Shown here piece after piece: positions 8,154-13,455 of a stretch of DNA of 13,455 bases (its first letter is position 1; every line of letters begins with the position of its first letter). The notes under the pieces are model-generated. The model searched no databases and was not told the origin of the DNA. It saw only the letters and a program-made list of their open reading frames with translations. This DNA is from Hyphochytrium catenoides (taxonomy: Eukaryota; Sar; Hyphochytriomycetes; Hyphochytriales; Hyphochytriaceae), in NCBI GenBank assembly GCA_900088475.1, contig FLMG01003853.1:73604-87058 (forward strand), given 5' to 3'. Position numbers and translations under genes: made by a program.

Positions 8154-9236
8154 CTAATAGAACGAGATGCCCCCACCCGCCACTAATGGCATGTCCTCTC
8201 CTCTTCCTGTTTGGTCATCATTCGCATTCGCCCAAGAAGAATCCCGATAGAGATCATACATCCAACCCAAAAGGAGAATGCCACAGGTAGAGAGATAGGC
8301 AAAGCCTGAGAGAGGCTTGTGAGTGTAGAAGCGATGAGCTCCAAAGATTCCCAGGGGACTCCGAAGGAGAACGGAGTAGTCGTTTTCTTCCAATGTCTCC
8401 GGAAAAATCTGCCTGTTGGCTGCAGCCGTTAGCAGTCTGCACCGTCGTATATCCTGCCACCAGCCAAAGCCACCCAGACCGAAACTGAATAGGTAGAGGC
8501 AGCCCCATCGTGGGCGGCGAAGGTAGAAGTGGTGTGCCCCACACCAGCCATAGTACCGTGTCAAATACTCTACGCGGGATAATTCTCGCTCTTCACTTTC
8601 TTCCCCTTTCTCCTTATCTTCTAGGTACATTTTGGTCCTTCTCCCTCCGTCTGCTCTTCCTGACGAGTTAACAGGGAGACTTGCCTCGCTCCATCTTGAA
8701 GTATCCTTCGACACTACAGAGCGCGATAGTGATTTCTTCTCCTTTCCTAGCCCCTGTGCTTTTGAGACTGGCACTGAGGACGCCCTGGCGCCCTGGGAAG
8801 GAGCGGGTGAAGAGAGGAGTTTCTTCTCTGGCTTGGGCTCTATAGTTGTCGCTGCTGCTTTGTCAGCTCCTGCGGTAGGTCTTGGTGTTGTTGGGCTAGC
8901 AACCTTTGTCTTTCCGTCAGCCCTCTCTTCTTTCCGTTCAGCTGCCTGCTCGTCCATATTCCTACTGTTCTTTAGAGCCATAAGGTAGTCAAGATCAAAG
9001 TCTAATGTCTCCTGGGTAGCGATTGAGCTCTCGGCCTCCTCTAGGTCTAACATGTGCATAATTGAAGGAGTCTCCGGCTCCTCTCGGTACAGTAAGCACA
9101 TCGTAGGCTGAACGATTGTAGGCAGAGGCTCGGAGCTGTTCTTGGCTCGTTTAGTTGTTACTGAACTGGAACTCAGACTGCTTGATGATATTGATTCTGA
9201 CTCTGTGGACTTCGTATCTACCTCCTGCTCAGACAT
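8154..9236 (-). CDS. Tandem TM2-domain membrane protein with a long disordered N-terminus
   Basis: ATG 9236 to TAG 8154-8156 gives 360 residues in one frame. Residues 1-220 are rich in Ser, Glu, Lys and Pro and look disordered and cytosolic. The C-terminal part has two TM2 units. Unit 1 (about 223-265) has YYGWCGAHHFYLRR, a hydrophobic Gly-rich segment, then GWWQDIRR. Unit 2 (about 289-332) has GIFGAHRFYTHK, a hydrophobic segment, then GWMYDLYRD. Both keep the TM2 signature G-A-H-x-F-Y plus G-W-x-x-D, so the protein should have about four membrane segments. A double arrangement is less common than the single TM2 pair. TM2 proteins occur in bacteria and eukaryotes and their molecular role is poorly defined. 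The last about 28 residues form a short tail. The start follows the AP2 gene's stop by 113 bases. Confidence 0.9.
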   Translation of the reverse strand: MSEQEVDTKSTESESISSSSLSSSSVTTKRAKNSSEPLPTIVQPTMCLLYREEPETPSIMHMLDLEEAESSIATQETLDFDLDYLMALKNSRNMDEQAAERKEERADGKTKVASPTTPRPTAGADKAAATTIEPKPEKKLLSSPAPSQGARASSVPVSKAQGLGKEKKSLSRSVVSKDTSRWSEASLPVNSSGRADGGRRTKMYLEDKEKGEESEERELSRVEYLTRYYGWCGAHHFYLRRPRWGCLYLFSFGLGGFGWWQDIRRCRLLTAAANRQIFPETLEENDYSVLLRSPLGIFGAHRFYTHKPLSGFAYLSTCGILLLGWMYDLYRDSSWANANDDQTGRGEDMPLVAGGGISFY

Positions 9237-9349
9237 AAAATAGATGAGGATACCATCTATCTAACCATCCCAACGATAAAAGACTAACGAAATACGCGTG
9301 TTCACACGGATTGATGCACAGAAGGGTATATGTCTCTTCCATGGAATGG
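9237..9349 (-). other. Short spacer between the AP2 stop and the TM2 start
   Basis: Only 113 bases separate the two same-strand genes. This short span must hold the 3' end signals of the AP2 gene and the 5' leader of the TM2 gene, unless these overlap the coding regions. No clear TATA box or AATAAA is seen. The sequence just before the TM2 ATG is A/T-rich on the minus strand. Confidence 0.5.
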
Positions 9350-11213
9350 TCAAGGCCTAATGAAGCTCACCATGATATCAGCAAGATACTCCGACTGCGA
9401 GCTGGCTCCTTGGCTGTCTGTTATTGGAGATTGGGGTGTCTCCAGTCCCATCAGCTCATTGTTGATGTCGTCAAAGTTCTTCTTCTTCCTCAAGGCAGTC
9501 CGAGTAGAAGAAAATTCAAAGGGCTTCGATCTTGTCCTTCCTAGGACGTCGTACTTGTTTCCATTCTTCATCACTACAAAGACCTGTAGAAGGAAAGAGG
9601 GAGTCAACAAGTGCAAATACTTTCACTCTTTTCTCCTGCTTCTCCTTCCTCGCCACTTCGCCTAACCTCCCACCTCCCTTGGTCTCATAGCCTCATTACT
9701 CTCGTCCACCTCTTTACCATAGCTATTCTCCTGCGCCCACTATTTGGCTCAACCCTAACGCTTTCATCTCCTAGCATCTTCATCAGGTAAGAGCTCCTTA
9801 CCTCAAAACAAAATGTTACCGCGGCCTTATTTCTAGTTCGCTTCTTGTTTGTCTTTAATGGCTCTTCAAACTTCCACACCTCAGGATTGAATCGAACGGC
9901 GATCTCGTCGATGCTTGCCTCATTGTCCTCATAGATTTCGCCAATAAAGCACTGCTCCTCCAGATCTGCGTACTCCGACTGAGAAAGGACCGAGGGAAGC
10001 TCCTCTGGCGGGTTGAAGTTGATACGACCCAGGATCTTTGTCTCCTCCGGGTACACGATGGGCCCCACAAGCCTACAAAGAACGCTGCTCTTGCACGCGC
10101 CCGGATTCCTGTGCTTGGCATCACTAAGTTTCATGGAAAAGAAGTCACCGAACTCAGCACAGTAGGGGAAGCATTGGATATTCCTCCTCGCGTTTCTCCA
10201 GTATTTCGTCAGAAAGGTGGTTTTGAACGTTACAGAGACAACGTCTCCTGGTGAGAGCTCATCTTCGGTGTAGGAAGATGTCGTGAAAGAAGAGACGGGT
10301 GCCGTTGGCGTTGTGTTCTGGGTAGGGGCCTGTTAAAAACAGCAAGGGGTTAGGTTTGGTGTGTGTACGAGCCAGTATGAGCTACAAGCTACGGCCCTTT
10401 CAAGGACTAGTTATAGCTGAAGAACGGTCAGTAGAGGAGCGTCAAAGAAGTAACTGCGAATCTTGTAAGAAGCAGGGACCAGTGAAAAGGAAGCACCAGA
10501 GGTACCTCTATCTCTTCCGCCACAGTAGAAAGAGCTTTCTTTGGCAACGTCAAATGGACTGAAGAGGGAACCTTGCCAGTGTTGCACTGGCATATCCTTA
10601 CTGCTCCCTTCAGACCCAAAGGGTTTCTAAACAGACCGCACTGTGGGCAAAAGTTACAATACTGATTGTGCTTCTTTGGATAATGCTTCAGAAGAAAGTC
10701 ATCGTAGGCCTGATTATCAACGAGTAGAGCGCGGTGAGCCTAAGAGAATTGGGAGACGGACAAAAGGAGTATCACGAGACGCTACAAGGAAACACAGAAT
10801 ACCTTAGCAGCTTCCTCTTCGGACTTGAAGTTCCAGCCAATGCGCGTCGAAGAGTACTTGGCACCCCAGGTGGCGCCGTTGACCCGGCTGACACCACGAT
10901 ACTGACTCTGCCGGGGCCTCTGAGCCTTCCTGGTAATCTTCATATCGTGGTCTGACGCAGAAAGCTCGTCCACATCAGTTGCGCCATCGGAGGGCGTATA
11001 GACAATCGAAGACTCAGAAGTGCTGACATTATCATCAAAAGAATCTCCTGTCTCCACACTGAAGTGGTCAAACGACAAGGACTCCTCGCTGTTCAGATAG
11101 TCATCTAGGAAGTCCTCGACGTCATTAAAATCAATGGAATCATCGATCCCATTAAAGCTCACGTCGAGGTCCGTCGAGGGAGAATTCTCCGGCGCGCCTA
11201 CGGTCGTGGTCAT
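9350..11213 (-). CDS. AP2-domain transcription factor, four exons, with Cys cluster and unassigned C-terminal domain
   Basis: Exons on the minus strand: 11213-10803, 10739-10506, 10329-9802 and 9583-9350. All junctions are phase 0 and GT-AG, giving 468 residues. The ATG at 11213 is the first in its frame after an upstream TAG. Residues 1-95 are acidic with hydrophobic residues (EDFLDDYL), like an activation domain. The AP2 DNA-binding domain starts near 103 with SQYRGVSR, followed by W116, WGAKY and the EEEAAK helix, and crosses intron 1. A Cys cluster follows: C165, C168, C171, then NPLG, then C187 and C189. Residues 243-420 (DVVSVTF through the SKPFEF motif) form a strand-rich domain that crosses intron 3 and that I cannot assign. 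It ends like some immunoglobulin-fold DNA-binding domains, but that is a guess. A basic RKKK patch follows. Intron 1 has an in-frame alternative acceptor 30 bases further on, and exon 2 contains an alternative GTAAGG donor. Probably nuclear. Confidence 0.85.
9584..9801 (-). other. Intron 3 of the AP2 gene (218 bases)
   Basis: The donor is GAG|GTAAGG (strong consensus) and the acceptor CTTCTACAG has a pyrimidine tract. The splice joins TFCFE to VFVVMKNG, giving a continuous strand-like pattern in phase 0. Confidence 0.8.
10330..10505 (-). other. Intron 2 of the AP2 gene (176 bases)
   Basis: The donor GTACCT follows GAG at 10506. The acceptor is TTTTTAACAG at 10330. Reading through would meet a stop near 10428. 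The splice joins the exon with the Cys cluster to a Thr/Ser-rich segment in phase 0. An alternative donor GTAAGG upstream in exon 2 would remove the last two cysteines. Confidence 0.65.
10574..10592. other. Perfect 8-base hairpin inside AP2 exon 2
   Basis: TGCCAGTG, a 3-base loop, then CACTGGCA form an uninterrupted inverted repeat. It lies within codons for the last Cys pair (CQCNTGK) of the Cys cluster and just downstream of the alternative GTAAGG donor on the minus strand. Confidence 0.7.
10740..10802 (-). other. Intron 1 of the AP2 gene (63 bases)
   Basis: The donor GTATTC follows AAG at 10803. The acceptor is CTTAG at 10740, preceded by a clear pyrimidine tract. Removing it joins EEEAAK to AHRALL and continues the AP2 helix in frame. 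An alternative acceptor (ATCAG) lies 30 bases downstream, also in frame. Confidence 0.75.
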
Positions 11214-13152
11214 ATTTCCAGCCTGATTCGCAACTCGCTTCAATGAAAGATTGTCAACTAAAGCCACCTCCTAAAGTTGCCATCCGCAACACCTGTCAAT
11301 AGGTATTCACGAAAAGCGAAGAAGTGCACAACGCTACTCCACAGCCCTCTCTATGTCTTGGGAAGCTCTTGAGGACGGGTTTATCCTGTCTGCCTCCACA
11401 CTAATTAACAAAGTTTCTGACAACGGACTGATGAGTGAAGATCGATCTCTTTTGCCAGATTTTCTGAAGCTCTATCCATCACCGTCATCGCCGCGACCTT
11501 CATCAGAATCTCCTTTTCCTTGTCACAGTCAGGGCGCCCACCCACCTACCCCCAGGAAGTACTTATATGGGCCTAAGAATCACCCCACCCGCGGTGTGCG
11601 ACACGGAACAGGTCTTTAAGTCTTGCATCGGCCCTATCCTACCATAGACCTCTCAGATATGCTTTAGGCTTAAGCACTCCAAGGACGAAAGTTGCGAGGA
11701 GCGAAAGTTTGCACGCAATCTTGCGCGAATGTTGATTTACAACCTAGGCTAAATTGCCAAAATGGTGGCAAATGGCAAATAAGATTTGTAGACTTGGTGA
11801 TTATTCGACCCCCAAAAAGCACACCATAATCTGCCGGTACCGGCTCCTTTGTGGTTTGTTTTGGTGTATTCGAAAGATGTTTACTGTTTCCTGATTCAAT
11901 TAATCAGGTTAGTTTGGGTCAAAGATCAGTTCATGGACTAATTTCGGTACTAGCACGTCTTCACATCTGCAGATTGTGTACAGTACAGCTGCACTTCTCC
12001 ACTTAACAACTTGCCGCCATGATGTGAAGAGTTCTTGCCGATCTTAATTAATACTCCTCCTGGATGATTTCTGCTTTCCAATTAAATTTGGGTGATCTTC
12101 TTGTTTGGTACATCCTCCTTCGTCCCCGTGTCCTTCTCTGGAGCTAGTTCACAGTTAGCTGAAGACATGCTGCTCCCACTTCTTGGCAGTTTGTTGCTAC
12201 ATCCTCCTCCCGATGGCGTCCGAGGTATAGTAGGCAGGAAGGTGAGCGAACAGATGAAGAAAAAGGTAGACTTACCTGAGCGCTAGAAGAATAGCCGTCC
12301 CTGACAGGCTTCGTAAGCTGTATTGAAGCTAGTTGTCGATGCTTTGCTTTTGCTTGCAAGTTGAGGGGTGATAATATCGTGCTTCTTGGGCTCTTGGAGC
12401 TAATTTTATTTATGATGTGAAGCCTTTTTTATAAAAAATTAATCTGAAGAATTATGAGTTGTCGCTAAAGTCTCCTAAGGATGTTATGACGGTGCTAGGG
12501 CTAAATAAGCCTTCTTCCTAACACTTACTATGTGAGGAGCTGCTGTAAGAAGAGGCACCCTCTAACTTCTTACCTTTAATGGCTGTGCTTTTGGCGCAAG
12601 AGGGGTAGGAGTAGTTAAGAGATAAAGTCATAGAGTTTGAACGAAGTGTGGATGGGTAAAGCAAGTAGTAAGCCAAAATATGCAGAGAGTGTAATGTTAG
12701 GAGAGAAGAAGTACGGCTGAGATAGAAGCCTGAAAGCCCTGAGTTTGTAATGTAAGCCTTAAGATGATGTTGAAGTAGAAGGAAAGATTTGGCTTTGCCT
12801 GTCCTTTTGATGGCTAGTCGTTTGCAGCTCGATTTGTAACGGATAATAAGGCCAATGTTCAAGAGAGTTGAAATTTCACTTTGTGCTGAATGATGTCTTC
12901 CTCACAGAACAAATTCCAAAAAGGCAGAGTTGGCAATAGAAGCCCCAGAAATAAACTCAGACAAGAGCGAAGAAGGGTCAGCAGTGTGGACTGGATGAGC
13001 CAACTTTCAACAACAGAGTCTCAGCAAGGACAGGGGTGGCAAGTCCTAGATCCCTCGGTCGCCTGCGCCGTTGCTCATGCAGCAGCAACTGTTGTTGTCA
13101 ACTAACACCAAGCCACCTCAGCAACAAGCGGTTAATGGTACTGATGCAGACA
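11214..13152. other. 1.9-kb region upstream of the AP2 gene
   Basis: It should hold the AP2 promoter and 5' leader. A TATA-like CATATAAG occurs on the minus strand near 11562-11570, some 350 bases before the ATG. The middle part (about 11750-12520) is more A/T-rich than the genes. It contains short palindromes: GCCGGTACCGGC at 11833-11844; CCTGATT and AATCAGG as arms around 5 bases at 11890-11908; and TTTTTTATAAAAAA at 12425-12438. Open frames include plus 11353-11619 (88 codons) and minus 12901-12518 (127 codons, no ATG near its start). Neither resembles a known family. Confidence 0.5.
11353..11619 (+). CDS. Doubtful 88-residue ORF divergent from the AP2 gene
   Basis: It runs from ATG 11353 to TAA 11617-11619. 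The first 45 residues read like a mixed helical protein (SWEALEDGF and SLLPDFLKL); the rest is Pro/Ser-rich. There is no recognised domain, signal peptide or membrane segment. It lies head to head with the AP2 gene, 139 bases from its ATG, so it could be a divergent small gene, an exon, or a chance frame in the AP2 leader. I favour chance. Confidence 0.15.
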   Translation: MSWEALEDGFILSASTLINKVSDNGLMSEDRSLLPDFLKLYPSPSSPRPSSESPFPCHSQGAHPPTPRKYLYGPKNHPTRGVRHGTGL

Positions 13153-13455
13153 ATGGTACCACGGCACTATAGGCTGCTGCTGGTTTCTCTGGTTTTGTTG
13201 TTGAAGAGGAGGTACAAACAGGAGCTGCGACACTATCATTCTTCTCCCCATGACTTTATTTTAGTTATGGTCCACACTCACCACCATATATACATCATTC
13301 CGCCCCAACTACCGCAGTCTCATCATTCTACCACCGTGAACACGAACAACGTGTTGTGCCTCTCCTACTTTGTGGGAATGCGTTCACCCGTAAATTGCCT
13401 TTCCCCATTGATATTTCTTCGTTGGGAGGTCCAGAAGCCTTCTTCTGCTATGACG
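13153..13455 (+). CDS. Possible 5' part of a plus-strand gene running off the right edge
   Basis: ATG 13153 sits in a favourable context (ACAATGG) and its frame stays open for 101 codons to the edge. It starts MVPRHYR followed by a short hydrophobic run (LLLVSLVLLL), then KRR, which resembles a short signal peptide. An alternative model splices a 53-base intron (AG|GTACAA at 13212, TTTTAG at 13264) into another open frame with a more ordinary composition (containing LPFPIDISSLGG). I cannot decide between these or exclude chance. CAG/CAA-rich sequence just upstream (13078-13130) could belong to the same transcript. Confidence 0.25.
   Translation, partial: MVPRHYRLLLVSLVLLLKRRYKQELRHYHSSPHDFILVMVHTHHHIYIIPPQLPQSHHSTTVNTNNVLCLSYFVGMRSPVNCLSPLIFLRWEVQKPSSAMT

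Noticed and set aside
8632-8988. 118-codon plus frame
   Set aside because: It is antisense to the disordered part of the TM2 protein.
12518-12901. Minus frame open for 127 codons, Leu/Ser/Tyr-rich
   Set aside because: It has no ATG near its start and no recognised motif. A transposon remnant was considered, but no terminal repeats or catalytic motifs were found.

Overview
The window looks like nuclear DNA from a microbial eukaryote, most likely an alga or related protist; I cannot name the species. Three features point this way. One gene has short GT-AG introns that keep the reading frame. The proteins are of eukaryotic type: a plant/algal EXORDIUM (PHI-1)-like secreted protein, an AP2-domain transcription factor and a TM2-domain membrane protein. 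Long gene-poor spacers are full of CT/AG microsatellites. I saw no prokaryotic operon, CRISPR array, insertion sequence, tRNA or rRNA.

All four well-supported genes are on the minus strand. From left to right they are: (1) 1-2274, a large secreted or membrane-anchored EXO/PHI-1-like glycoprotein with Pro/Thr- and Ser-rich spacers, cut by the left edge near its C-terminus; (2) 4874-6412, an intronless 512-residue protein I do not recognise, built from two tandem modules, each a PX-like fold followed by CxxC - about 54 residues - CxxC; (3) 8154-9236, a protein with a disordered N-terminus and two tandem TM2 units; (4) 9350-11213, a four-exon AP2 transcription factor with an acidic N-terminus, a Cys cluster after the AP2 domain and a large C-terminal domain I could not assign. 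The TM2 ATG lies only 113 bases past the AP2 stop codon.

The gene-poor parts are 2275-4873, 6413-8153 and 11214-13152. The first holds a purine-rich tract, a pyrimidine-rich tract with a (CT)19 run, a cluster of CTCGGGT boxes and a possible Cys-rich ShKT-like exon (3852-4193, minus). The right edge may hold the start of a plus-strand gene (from 13153). The genes show no obvious shared pathway. The most novel items are the duplicated PX-like/zinc protein and the architecture of the AP2 factor.
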